Positions 21,641 through 32,307 of a DNA stretch of 64,000 bases are shown here, one piece after another. The stretch comes from Isoetes taiwanensis. Its lineage: Eukaryota > Streptophyta > Lycopodiopsida > Isoetales > Isoetaceae. Where the stretch lies: NCBI GenBank assembly GCA_021234155.1, contig JAJEKV010000011.1, positions 434,001 to 498,000 on the forward strand, given 5' to 3'. Position 1 is the stretch's first letter. Each line of letters begins with the position of its first letter. The notes under the pieces were generated by a model. The model searched no databases. It was not told the origin of the DNA and saw only the letters and a program-made list of their open reading frames with translations. A program made the position numbers and the translations under genes.

Positions 21641-21999
21641 AGCCAATGGATCTTCAAGCATAAGACCTTTTGAAGCAAACTAGCTCTAGCTAAGCATGCA
21701 CTAAGCATAATGCATGTACGTATGCAAATAGACAAAGCCACGAACGATGTCAAAACAGCTAATACCATACCTTGATTTTCCAGCACTCTTAGAAGAACTT
21801 GAACCATTTTTGTGGCTCGTGACTGACTGCTTAAGTTGCTTGTCCAACAACGACTTGATCTTTAACAATCCCTCTTCCGACAGCTCAGCAATCATATTCT
21901 TCAAGTCATTTGTTGTGCCATCTTCATTGACGCTATCTTTCCCTCGTGAGCTAGCTCCTGATTTAGACTTGTTCTTTGGGGCCACTAAATAAAGTAAAG

Positions 22000-23340
22000 A
22001 AGCAAGTCATCCAAAACATACTCATGCAGAAATCAAACAAATACAAAGCAAATGAGTGTAAATGGAAAAGGATTACTTATCCCAGCAAATCTGAACTCTA
22101 AATCCTTTGTTTTATGCAGCAACCTACAGCCTACACCTGCAAATTCACATCAAATTAGAAATAAAACATGCATAGATAAAAAAGGAATAACACCTGATAA
22201 GGAAAGGGATAGAATTTACAGCACACTTAACATAGCAATTGACAACAGATACGCATGAATGAAGATAAAGTTCTTGGCATAGGCCTTTCTTCTAGTGGAG
22301 CTCCACCATTCATAATGCCTGGTCTAGATTATGGATCAAGATTCAACATAATGGAACTACAAACATGAAACCACCCAGAAAGGTAAGAAGGGCACCATGG
22401 AATAAAATAAAAGGACCTGCTATTTGTTAGAATTACAAGAATGAGGTTACAATTCCATGGTATATAGAATTGCTTAATCGATACGGCTATGTGGGATAGC
22501 TCCTGGCAGGATTCTTCAGATCAAGGCAGGCTGATTATACCCAAATATTATTTACCTACTTGTTTTAGAAGGGCTATGAAAAGTCTGAAGGTATATAGCA
22601 GTGTGCTGGAATAACTTCATTGATCAGCAGATAATATTCCATCCACCTAATTACAGGCTGAAATACATGTAATTGAAGTCACAACCTCTGCAGTTCTCAA
22701 GCAAGCATCTATTGTTCTGAAGCAAGCTAAGTTGTAATATTTTATTCCCTTGTGGTTACATAAAGGTTTTTTGAAGCTAATATGAACGTACATCTATGCA
22801 AGTACCCAATGCGGCTCTCAATTAGCAGACAGACCCTTGTTCATTCCTTAATTTCTTTCTCAGCTTTAAATTCGTAGCTTACTTTATGCATATTGAGCGA
22901 TTGCACACCTACGATAATAATAAATGTGTAGAACGTAAAAGACTTACACTGTAGCCTCCACAATAATAAATGCCTACGATTTCGAACTTTGGCTTTAATA
23001 TTCATGTAAAGAAAGTGGCAGATGGTGTGAGAAGCCAGGGAAGAACACATAAACAGGCAGATTCATCTTCACCGTGGCTATGGCTCACAGTTTGCATGCC
23101 GAAGCTTCTTCCTAAAGCTATGAAATCCTATAAATTATACAGACCTATTAGCGCTGCCCTTCAGAAATCCGCTTGATCACCAGACAAATGCTCTCGATCA
23201 CCAGGCGCATCAATTTTGCTCCTCGAAACTGGTTTTAGAACCTGGGAAAGGGCGGCAAAAAAGAGCAGAGGATACACACGCGCGACGTCTACTGAAAATA
23301 TTATGGTGGACTTAACCATTTTTTTTTTGGAAAATAGAAA
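22000..23340. other. Region between the two divergent CACTA genes
   Basis: No convincing exon. It may contain the shared upstream region of the TnpA-like gene (minus) and the TNP2-like gene (plus). Confidence 0.35.
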
Positions 23341-23351
23341 GTGCGCTCTGA

Positions 23352-23400
23352 CTATGTTTCTGACGCTCAAGCGTCAGATAAAAAAAAAGCGTCAGATAAG
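23352..23400. repeat. TGACGC/GCGTCA motifs near the TNP2 5' end
   Basis: CTGACGC, AAGCGTCAGATAA and AAAGCGTCAGATAAG occur in a row, the same motif as in the subterminal array at 11.4-11.86 kb. No CACTA terminus accompanies them. They may be an internal regulatory site for TnpA, or the remnant of another CACTA end. Confidence 0.6.
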
Positions 23401-24299
23401 ATAATAATAACGCCAAAGGTTTTTAGTTTTTTTTTTGGCCGAGTTTTTGGATTTAGGGTATATGCAGCAGGTTTGTGTCATCTAAGCTATTCCAGATGAC
23501 TGACTCTGATGATGATGACTCTGATTCTCACTCTAATCATGACTCCGGTTCATCGTCTTCAATGCCGTCGACTGATGACTTCCCACCAATGAGGTTTGAG
23601 CCCCCTCTCTCTCCTTTATCTTGTATTTATTAACATGAATGGAATGCATGGCTGCTCTCAGTGATAGAGCTTCTTCGTCGTCTCGCTCAAGCGAATCCAA
23701 AGTAGCTAAACCTTGGCTTCGGAATGATCCATTGGAGCGGCTTGCAAGGCAGTATGGCAATTGTTGGTGTAAGAAATGCCAAGGCAATAACAGAAGAATG
23801 TACAGCGTAAGACAAGAACACAAAAGAAAGTATGGTTTGATGAGAAATGCCCCACCTCCATCTGAGCCTGAATTGAAAGCACATCAAGAAGCAGACGAGG
23901 TAAGAACGTGCAGCTTGCAATTTTATTATTTGTCTTCTAGCAAAATGTCTAATATACATCTATATGATTTGTTGTAGTATTTGGACATGCTTGACAAAAA
24001 TCTTGCACATGTCAATCCAATAGGTAGTCCTACGTCTTCATCCTCGTCTACTACATCATCAACTGGTCCATTCCCCTTCATTTCTTTTGATTCAAGTTCA
24101 AGTTCTAGTTCAAGGAAAACTCAAGAAGTTAAGAGAGGTCGCACAAGGGGAAGTACAGTGGCTAAGATAGTTAAGAGTCGTTTTAAAAAAAGCTCGCATA
24201 ACCTTCTCATGCATGTGAAACTGAAAATGACATGGTTGATCAACTCCCTCATCATCTCAAAGCCTCTATTGATTTGTGCGAGCGTCGTTGGGTTGCTGG

Positions 24300-24896
24300 G
24301 ACGGTGAACTACCTCCAATGTTGGAAGAGTTTATGTATTGGGGCCATAAATATATGATAGCTCCTTCTCTAAAAATGCCACAAGCTGGAAGGGGGTTGTA
24401 TATAATGGAGCATATGAATGTACAGCCTGGTCACTCAGTTGTGTTGATGGTTTATGGCGGTCCCACGTACCCTTGGGGAGTATGGCATAAACTTACTTCT
24501 TTTATGCCTAGTATGTCTACTTATGCCATGACATTGAATGCGGCATCTTGGAGTGAGCAGAAAGATCGCGGAGAACATATTTCACGGGGCGCACTTGTAT
24601 ATATCGATGGTCGACCAAGCGTTCATGGCAATATTGTAGCACTTATAAACAGCTCTCGTGGCCGCCCTGAATTAACAAATGCTGAGTTTGAAGAGACCAC
24701 GGAACATGATCCACGGTACATGAGTGGATATGTTGGATCATACGTGGCGGTTTGTGCCATACGGAGCCTCCATCCTGGAGATGAGTTATTTGTGAATTAT
24801 CCCTTCAAAAGAGATATCTCTAGGCGGGTACGCCGCCAAAAAAATGGTGAACCTATTGTTGTGCCCTATGGCAGAAAACCTCACATAAATGGATAG
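24300..24896 (+). CDS. SET-domain-like reading frame inside the TNP2 region
   Basis: SET domains transfer methyl groups from S-adenosylmethionine to lysines, typically of histones. The frame reads LPPMLEEFMYWGHKYMIAPS, then AGRGLYIMEHMNVQPGHSVV (like GxGLFA...I..G..V), ALVYIDGRPSVHGNIVALIN SS with RG (like the NIARFINSS segment), and IRSLHPGDELFVNYPF (like I..GEELFVNY), in the order expected for a SET fold. It ends at a TAG at 24894. The 5' end is unclear: upstream residues (HHLKASIDLCERRWVAGT) are in another frame, so a frameshift or splice site near 24300 is likely. It lies on the transposase strand, between TNP2 N-terminal exons and the core, so it may be an exon of the transposon transcript or a captured gene. 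Confidence 0.55.
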   Translation, partial: DGELPPMLEEFMYWGHKYMIAPSLKMPQAGRGLYIMEHMNVQPGHSVVLMVYGGPTYPWGVWHKLTSFMPSMSTYAMTLNAASWSEQKDRGEHISRGALVYIDGRPSVHGNIVALINSSRGRPELTNAEFEETTEHDPRYMSGYVGSYVAVCAIRSLHPGDELFVNYPFKRDISRRVRRQKNGEPIVVPYGRKPHING

Positions 24897-24941
24897 CTAT
24901 ATAATGTTGGGAATCATGACAATACTTACTTGTTTTTCTAT

Positions 24942-25020
24942 AACATTGGGAATCTCGAATCTTTGATGTTTTAAGGTTTGACATTGGGAATCTCGAATCT
25001 TTGATGTTTTAAGGTTTGAC
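24942..25020. repeat. 39-bp tandem duplication
   Basis: The unit CATTGGGAATCTCGAATCTT plus GATGTTTTAAGGTTTGA occurs twice without change just downstream of the SET-like frame. It is a recent local duplication. Confidence 0.9.
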
Positions 25021-26179
25021 ATTTATGCTTGATAATAACAAGAATGTTCAAATATTTATTGTTGGATCAATTGTGAACTCTTTTTTTACGATCTATTATT
25101 CAACTTGTCTTTCTATTTTATTTAATTACCACATTCACAAATAAAATGTGTTTTTTTGCAGTCAAGTGATGATGATGTCTCATCTTCCCAAAGTGATTTC
25201 CACGCAGAGAGTGGTTTGATGGAAGCTATTCAAAATTACTTCCCAACCAATAACGATGTAAATGTCAGTGATGAAGAAGAGAGGCCAATCACACTTCTTG
25301 AGAGAGAGTCTAGCAAACCACTATATTCAAATGCAAAGATATCACGTCTTGCTGCATGCATTCTCATCCTCAATCTACAACATAAATCGGGATGGAGTAA
25401 CAATAGTGTGGATGAACTTCTTGGGTGGGTGGTTCTCTTCTATTATATTCTTTGCTTTTCTTCACTCATTCCTTATACTTTTATCATGTTTGATAGTTTG
25501 CTAGGTGAGTACATACTTCCAAATGATAATTGTCTTCCAAAATCACGAAGAGACGTTAAACAACTCTTGCAAGAGCTAGGTTTGGAGTACAATTGTATTC
25601 ATGCGTGCATAAATGATTGCATATTATTCCGCAATGAATATAGTGACATGAGTATTTGTCCTAAGTGCAACGAATCAAGGTATGATGAAAAAGCAAAGTC
25701 CAAAGTCCCAAAGAAAGTTTTGCGACACATGCCAATCATTCCACGATTACAAGTCATGTTTAAATGTCCCTCCCTGGCCCAATTTATGGACTTCCACGCC
25801 AAACACCGAAGCAACGATGGGATCTTGAGGTACCCAACCGATGGTGAGGCTTTGAAACACATAGAAGACAAATGGCCACATTTTAAGGATGAACCAAGGA
25901 ATGCTCGCCTTGCTTTGGGCATGGATGGAATATGTCCATTTGGCACGATGTCATCTACTCATAGTGTTTGGCCCATTGTTGTCATCAACTATAACATACC
26001 ACCTTGGATGGCAACTAAGGTAGGACATTTGATGCTAACGCTTATAGTTCTAGGTACATACCTTTATCCCTTGTGATTATCTTAAATAAGTTGTGGCTTA
26101 TGCAAAGATATTTTTAGGCAAATACCAAGTCAAAGATATGAATGTATACTTGGAACCACTTGTGGAGGAATTGGATATT

Positions 26180-27170
26180 CTAGAATGGGACTCGCATGAA
26201 ACCAACAAACCGCCCGATTTTCTACAATGGTGGATAATGGGTAGTCGCACACATGCGAACTACCCACAAAAAAATAAAGGGAAAATCCAATTATATCATT
26301 TGGACCCCAACAAAATACAATGCTAATAGAGATTGGGCTAGTGTACCTGCCGAAAGCTTATCACCGGGATTAAAAAACCCCGCCCTTTCGGGTTTTCGAG
26401 GAAAAACCCTAGTGATAAGCCTTCGGCAAGGGGCTTAGACAAACGTAAGGCATAAAAATCGCTCCCAAAACCCACGAATGGAGAAGCCGAAAACAGATGC
26501 CGCTCGCTAACCTGTACCTGCACATCACCAACAAAAACAACAAGACAAAACAAACCTCCCAGAGTGGAGGGGCTGATTACGCGCGTGCCACGCGATAAAA
26601 ATACAAAAAACAAAGAAGGGGGGGGGGAGGGTGGGTTCAAAGAGAAATAGGTACTGCTGAGAGAAGAGGAAGCGCCGATGAGACGTCGATGCAGAAACAC
26701 GCCTAAAATAACGAACTCCCAACCAGAACGGGCATGCGCCGCCCGCATGCATGCAAAACAGATGCTTTCGTCCCCATTCTAGAATGGCGATCCGGCTGTC
26801 TCGGATCGATGGAATTCTAGAATGGGACTCGCATGAAACCAACAAATCGCCCGAATACCAAAGGACTTCCTTACAAACTAAGATCGAGGACGAAGGTCAC
26901 AGGACGAAGGCTAAAGGCCGGAAAGGACAGCATGAAAGAACGCCAAATTGGCCAAACTAGGCAGGAAGAAGCCCCTCCCCTGCCTGGAAAACAATTCAAA
27001 GAGAAATAGGTACTGCTGAGAGAAGAGGAAGCGCCGATGAGACGTCGATGCAGAAACACGCCTAAAATAGCGAACTCCCAACCAGAACGGGCATGCGCCG
27101 CCCGCATGCATGCAAAACCTGCATGCTCGTCCCATTCTAGAATGGCGATCCGATGTCTCGGATCGATGGA
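26180..27170. mobile_element. Nested insertion in TNP2: two tandem copies of a small element with ATT duplications
   Basis: Removing 26180-27170 restores the TNP2 codons ...ELD-I and LWKGIK..., and an ATT stands on both sides (26177-26179, 27171-27173). Inside are two copies: 26180-26813 and 26817-27170, separated by another ATT. Both begin CTAGAATGGGACTCGCATGA, both share a block with ATGAGACGTCGATGCAGAAA and CGCATGCATGCAAAAC, and both end CCATTCTAGAATGGCGATCC ... GATCGATGGA. CTAGAATGGGAC and GTCCCATTCTAG are inverted repeats. Copy 1 also carries a hairpin element (26348-26428). No coding capacity is seen, so this is a non-autonomous DNA transposon family. Confidence 0.8.
26348..26428. mobile_element. 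81-bp hairpin MITE
   Basis: TGCCGAAAGCTTATCAC and GTGATAAGCCTTCGGCA form a 17-bp terminal inverted repeat, and the inner part (CCCCGCCCTTTCGGG) also folds. A diverged copy in opposite orientation lies at about 63160-63217, so this is a mobile family. Confidence 0.75.
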
Positions 27171-27289
27171 ATTTTATGGAAAGGCATCAAAATGTATGAC
27201 ATTTCGAGGCAACCACATAATTTTATGTTCCATGCAATACTATGCTTCACAATTCATGACTATCCTGGATTTAAAGTTGCGTCAGGTAC

Positions 27290-27405
27290 AATATGTAGCA
27301 TAATAACAGGGGGTTACTTTTTGTTTTTTATACGCTTTTTTCACATGGTTTTTCTATGATTTCGTTGTTGTATTCATTGAGGGTACTAAATAGTATTTCT
27401 AGAGT
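27290..27405. repeat. Dispersed repeat R2, copy 2
   Basis: It matches 16907-17028 over most of its length (ATATGTAGCATAATAACAGG start, TATTTCTAGAGTGCA end) with scattered substitutions. Confidence 0.75.
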
Positions 27406-27483
27406 GCACCCTTTATGGGCCGTTAATTTTCGTTGGCTGAAACAATCCGAGGGTTGTTGTCTTTCTCTGCATGTTTGTGCATG

Positions 27484-27612
27484 AACACTGCGCATGTGTA
27501 TGCATGTGCACGTGCATGTGCACGTGTGTGCATGTGCATGTGCATGTGTATTGTGCTTGTGCATGTGCATGTGCATGTGCATGTGCATGCGCATGCGCAT
27601 GTGCATGTGTAC
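27484..27612. repeat. TGCATG-type microsatellite
   Basis: Alternating GTGCATGTGCATGTGCAC motifs over about 130 bp. Long apparent reading frames rich in Cys/Met or His/Met across it are artefacts of the repeat. Confidence 0.9.
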
Positions 27613-29043
27613 TTGCCCTCTGGATTCTTGTTGCCGGAGTGGATGTTTGCTGATGGAAGGTTATCACGAGATGGATTTTTTGCTCACATTTACAAAGGTA
27701 TTTGTTTATTTAATGTTTCTTCAGTTAATATAATGGTATTTTTTTACAAGATATTGGTTTTCTGATTCTACAATGCAATGCTGCAAAACCCGCCTTTGTT
27801 TCCTTCACTTTGTCTGTTCTAAGATTTATTGCAGATTCTAAAAGAGGCCCTCTGTTTGCTTCCAACTTCTTGGATATCCTGGCCTGCTGGATTATTCATA
27901 GTAACCAGCCTTTAGCTTCAATCAACAAATGGATTCTTGTGCACACAGCAGGCGGATTATTCCATGCCGCTTTCTAAGTCGTGCAGATCAGTCAAATAGT
28001 GGCCATATGGAGCATCCAAAATCATATGGATTGATAAACAATGGTTTCATTGTGAAAGAGAAATAGCTGTAGCTGAAGTAACAACACGTGGAATGCTAAC
28101 AGAGCAAGCTTGCTTCAAAACCTCTATCCTTGATCTCGCTTCACTGACTGTTACAGGAAACCTACTCCACATCACCAAACTGGCCGATTCTCTTCACTTG
28201 TTAAACCAAAGCCAGGCAACCCGTGAGAAAGTGTCACTAAGTTCTTTATGAACCTCACCAATTGTTACTGCAGAGTAACGTTGATGTTGTTGTCTTTCAT
28301 GCAATGGTTTGTGAATAAAACATTATTGTCAAGCATATCAATATGTCTAAAGCTTTTATTTGATTCAATTTTATTTTGTTACTAAAGGTTTGTGAATAAA
28401 ACATTATTGTAGAGCATATCAGTGTCAAAAGCTTTTATTGATTCAATTTTATTTCACTAGTAAAATTCTATTTTCTAAATTAATATCAATCTAACCAATT
28501 TCTTTCCTTTACGCTCATGCACTATAGAATCTCTCAATCCATCAATTCCACATGACATTTCTTCGATGCACGAAGTCAACAAGATGTTGATCCAACATTA
28601 CTGTACTAGAGAATCCAATAAATGAAGATCAAGTTCAATTAGTCCTGCCACCATCAGCGCAACCACCACCTACGCATGGCGAAGACCCTATTGATGTGTT
28701 GTTATTATGGTTGGTTGGTTGGTTGGGTTTACGTGCGCAAGTAAATAGGCTAACTGCCCTCTGCAGACTGTTTGATAGGCAAATCAACGAAGATGTATAT
28801 CGTATCTTAAGCCGCTATCTATTTTGAGTGCTTCAAAATTGCTATAATACTCTTTGTCATCTTCAATGGCTTAATAAATTTTTAAATAATATGCTTTTAA
28901 AGCGTATGTAATTAAGTTACATTATGCTATAATATTATAGTTACTCAGGCTTCATATTAGTTTTTTTTTTTTTTTTTTTGTTATAATGCTAGATATTAGA
29001 TATTACATATTGCTACATGTTTTTACATATGTTTGGTTTTTTT

Positions 29044-29440
29044 AGGGCCCGAAGGGCCCAAAATTTTTTTTAATATAACAACCAACACATAACTACCATT
29101 AACATTAATTATCACAACCATTGGATCCAACACATTTAAATTAAAATCCCCCTTAAACCCCCTTTGGTTTGGGTGCATATTCACACGGGGGGTGACGTAG
29201 GGCAGCGAGAGCCCTTATAATTATATTTTGCACGTACAAAATCAACACCATATAGTATTTTGCTTCAAATCTTAAAGTATTTTGCAAATCTTGTTATACA
29301 GTATAGCAAATTTTGTACTTGCATACCCCACAAACGAGGAATTTTACGTACGGTGTAGATTAAGGAATAAGGGGTGAATATGCCTATCCAACAGCTCTCG
29401 TTGCCTGGAGTCACCCCCCGTGTGAATATGCACCCCTACT
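29044..29440 (+). repeat. Dispersed repeat R1, copy 2, with complete inverted termini
   Basis: After an AGGGCCCGAAGGGCCC palindrome, the segment 29169-29434 is bounded by about 43-bp inverted repeats. The left one is GGGTGCATATTCACACGGGG with GGTGACGTAGGGCAGCGAGAG; the right one is CTCTCGTTGCCTGGAGTCAC with CCCCCGTGTGAATATGCACC. That is the structure of a MITE of about 266 bp. Confidence 0.8.
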
Positions 29441-31990
29441 CGCTCTTACTACATGTTTTGTACGAGCTCTCTACTACAAGATTAACAATTGGGAGTATAC
29501 TTTTTTTGTAGGATTGCAAACTAGCGGATCATGTGGATGTCCCTCGTGCGGCCAAAACTTAACATCTTATAGATCACCACACTTGTCAAAGATGATATAC
29601 ATTGGCCATCAAAACATCCGCTCCGTCGTGGTGATATATCAGATGTGCCCGTGCAAAGAACACCACGTGATTGGTTGGATACATGGAATGATCATGACCC
29701 AAAGACGGGTAAACATCCTCCTGGCATGAAGATGCTATCTGCATTCTACAAATTAGAATATTGGTCTGAATTAAAGATTGCACACCTCTTAGATCCTATG
29801 CACATTTTCAAAAACATGAGCCATTCACTTTGGCGACATCTTACTGGAGATTGGGAAACTCTAAAAGCTAGGATGGATCTAAAGGATAAAGGCATCAAAA
29901 GTGAACTATGGCCAATTGAAGAAGAGGGTAGAGCTCCACGCTTTCCTCGAGGTCCTTGGGTATTGAAGAAGGATGAACTCAAACAAGTAAAATGTGCTAT
30001 CAAAAGTTTGCGCACTCCAACTGGTTATGGATCTTCCCTTAAAAGGGCATTTACAAAAGATGGGGATCTCACATGGTTAAAGTCACATGATTGGCACAAG
30101 TTTCTACAGGTACATATAAGTATATAAAGTGAATAAGTATGACCAACGGACTAAAGTAAACGAACTCCACCACTAATTTGCTTATAGTATCTTCAAGCTT
30201 GTAACTCTACGAGTTGGTGACATCTAATTTGGGTTCCTTCTTATAACAGCATATTCTTCCATGTGCCTTAGAGAATTGCCTCACACCACGCATTCGGAAG
30301 GTCATCTATAAACTCGCCAACTTCTCCAGGTGGGTCTCTTCTAAGCAAATTGTAGCTGCCGATATCCCCATCATGGAAATAGAGATTGCTGAGATATTAT
30401 GCCAACTAGAAGACCTATTTCCCACTAGTATATTTGATCTTCAGGTAATATAGCTATTTTGAATAAATTTCATGTACCAATCACGCCTAACAAATGTGAT
30501 TATTACCAGGTACATTTGTTGGTCCACTTGGCCGCGAGAAATATTGCTTGTGGGTCCGAACCCTTCAAGATGGATGTTCTTTTTAGAGAGATATATGAAG
30601 GCGCTAAAAGGCTTTGTGCGCCAGATGGCAAGGCCTGAGGGATGTATGGCAGAAGGGCATCTTATTGAAGAGACATTATTCTTTTTAACATACGCCACTA
30701 CATCGATAGATCCAAATGCACCAAAAATTTGGAGGAAAGAGATCCCTGATTGGTTAGAAGGTGAAGTCTTACAAGGTCTAGGTAAACAACGGAGATTAAG
30801 CGATGAAATGTTTGAAGGCATCAATAAATTCATTGTGAATAATACAGATAGCCTTAGAAGATGGGTGGAATTGTATAAAATTGAGAAGGCACAAAGAGAT
30901 AGTGATCGAAAAGCATATGCGGCAAGTAACCGTCGAGGACATCATAGGAGAGCTATACAATACCCTCGAGAACTAATGCCTCTACCTGATTCTCCACCCC
31001 ATTGGTGGTTATCAAAAAAACTTAGAGAAGCTGAAGAAAATGGAGAGAAAATTCAAGAAGATGAACTCAACATTGCATTTGGTTCTGAAAAATCAGTAAG
31101 TTCCTATTTTTTGTTGCCAATATGTATTTTGCATTTGTCATAAGCATCTCAGTCACTTATATTTAACCAATGTGTAGGCCAAGTTCCATAATTCAATGTG
31201 GGCATATGGTGCGCACTTTAGAATCGATGACATTGACAAAGCTCGCGTTACTTTTGACTCTGGAATCATTGCCTCATTCAATCAAAGGAGTCAAGCAAGC
31301 ATTTGAGATAATAACCCTATTGATGGAGAACTTGAATATGTTGGGGTTATTACTGATATTATTGATGTGGACTTTCGATCATTTCGACAGACTATACTGA
31401 AGGCCAAGTGGTTCAAACCTTTATATTGTGGACGAAATCACATAGTGAGAGCACATCCTTCTGGATTTTTTGAAGTTGACTCCACCCACGTCTTAGTGGA
31501 CAGAAGTGAGCCATATGTATATCCACATCAAGTTTGACAAGTTTTCTTTCATGTCAACCCTCAAAACAATGCATGGTGGATTGTAATTCCCACGGAACCA
31601 ACGTCTCGTCGACATATTTGCAATACAACCCTTGAAGAACAAGTGCAAGAGGATCAAGGAGAAGAGGTAGAGCATGAGCAAGTAATTGAATTTATTGAAC
31701 CAAGAGATGTAGAAGAATACGAAGCTCAAGAGAGAACAAGCAATCAAGGAGTGAGATCATTGATGCATTTCGATGAAGATTGTATTGAAGAGGAGGTTGA
31801 AGGAGAAACAAACAATCAAGGAGTGAGATCACCGATGCATTCCGACGAGGATTATATTGAAGAGGAGGAAGATATTGAGCTCCATACTCCAAATATGCGA
31901 CGAAGGCTACTCCTACAACTGGATGATGACGAATGGGATGACATTGAACATGATTTTGCGGACGAGAGTTTGATGTCTGGTGATCAATAA

Positions 31991-32307
31991 AAACAACATT
32001 TTATCTTATATTGAGTTCAAATGTGATTAAAGAATACTAATGTACCCCCAATATAATGCTTTTGGTTTTCAAGATATTGCATGCTTTCTTTCTTTCTTTT
32101 AAATTTCGTGCCAATTGCCTTAAGATCTTGAAATTGCTAGATTATTGAATATTTGTGAGGTAACAATAAATTGCCAAATTACAAGAGTTTTAAACTTACA
32201 ACCTTAAAATTCGGCTATGATGTGTTTTTGGTATTTAGACATTGACTGGAGTATATTTAGTCACTTTGAAACATATAAAGATTTTAGGAATATCAAATAT
32301 TAAACTA
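31991..32307. other. 3' flank of TNP2, presumed right end zone of the CACTA element
   Basis: AT-rich with no TGACGC array and no GTAGTG terminus. If the CACTA element ends here, its right terminus has been lost. Confidence 0.4.

Larger units (their letters stand above)
15404..21985 (-). pseudogene. CACTA-associated TnpA-like (PTTA/En/Spm type) gene, multi-exon
   Basis: Minus-strand exons in order: 21985-21775 (after an AG acceptor; KNKSKSGASSRGKDSVNEDG, a short helix, Ser/Lys-rich end), about 21000-20845 (acidic, DEELEEEEESSEEEDEYVTF), 20728-20489 (WKMALSHAVKFHCRDIDLKW, then VKKKIVKHMESKFGT and GRSFNRWK), 20417-20290 (NYLTRSKTQADHTQQKRAAA, RWGPRGFSGMLAD), 20210-20090 (LGHYPSATTIKKIKAKQTYK, YRESLIAEGR), about 20020-19950 (basic) and 15904-15404. 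The W...F..K...RNYLT pattern with a Lys/Ala-rich helix is typical of the plant transposase 24 (PTTA/En/Spm) proteins, which bind subterminal repeats. I see no ATG start, and the link to the last exon is an assumption. Introns carry a MATH fragment and dispersed repeats, so the product is unlikely to be made intact. Confidence 0.5.
27284..29512 (+). other. 2.2-kb TNP2 intron with repeats and unassigned coding-like pieces
   Basis: The donor after GCGTCAG and the acceptor TTTTTTTGTAG join in phase to give SG-LQTSGSCGCPSCGQNL, as expected for TNP2. The intron holds repeat R2 (27290-27405), a TGCATG/TGCACG microsatellite (about 27484-27612), a duplicated AATAAAACATTATTGT segment (28310 and 28390) and repeat R1 (29044-29440). 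Coding-like stretches such as GFLLPEWMFADGRLSRDGFF (27620-27690) and DILACWIIHSNQPLASINKW (27870-27930) suggest captured exons of unknown origin. Confidence 0.55.
23494..31990 (+). pseudogene. CACTA TNP2-like transposase, interrupted
   Basis: Reading order: an acidic start (MTDSDDDDSDSHSNHDSGSS), an exon with WLRNDPLERLARQYGNCWCK (Cys-rich N-terminal box), YLDMLDKNLAHVN, then after 25162 the transposase core. Core motifs: HACINDCILFRNEYSDMSIC with CPKCNESRYD, FKCPSLAQFMDFHAKHR, DEPRNARLALGMDGICPFG, NIPPWMATK and VYLEPLVEELDI | LWKGIKMYD (split by the insertion at 26180-27170). A GT-AG intron follows (27284-29512), then CGCPSCGQNL, YIGHQ, LLDPMHIFKNM, LKSHDWHKFLQ and LANFSRWVSSKQIVAADIP. Next come RWMFFLERYMKALKGFVRQM ARPEG and a DUF4216-like end (YVGVITDIIDVDF, KAKWFKPLYCGRNHIV, QVFFHVNPQNNAWWIV). 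There are frameshifts near 29.61 and 30.55 kb and an in-frame TGA near 31536. The protein would cut and join the element's ends; this copy cannot. Confidence 0.85.
11396..32307. mobile_element. CACTA (En/Spm) element inserted in gene A of TE-A; right end not found
   Basis: The left end is CACTACAAGAGAATG at 11396, immediately followed by TGACGC/GCGTCA subterminal repeats, the hallmark of plant CACTA elements. Inside lie a minus-strand TnpA-like gene (about 15.4-22.0 kb) and a plus-strand TNP2 transposase gene (23.5-32.0 kb). The element carries host gene fragments (CIPK, MATH/BPM, PGK-like, others). The right limit is placed by inference just before the gene A 5' half at about 32.3 kb. No GTAGTG terminus or subterminal repeats are seen there, so the right end is probably deleted, or the structure is more complex than one insertion. 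Confidence 0.6.

Noticed and set aside
27328-27765. Several long His/Met- or Cys/Met-rich frames on both strands
   Set aside because: All are products of the TGCATG microsatellite, which is open in many frames.
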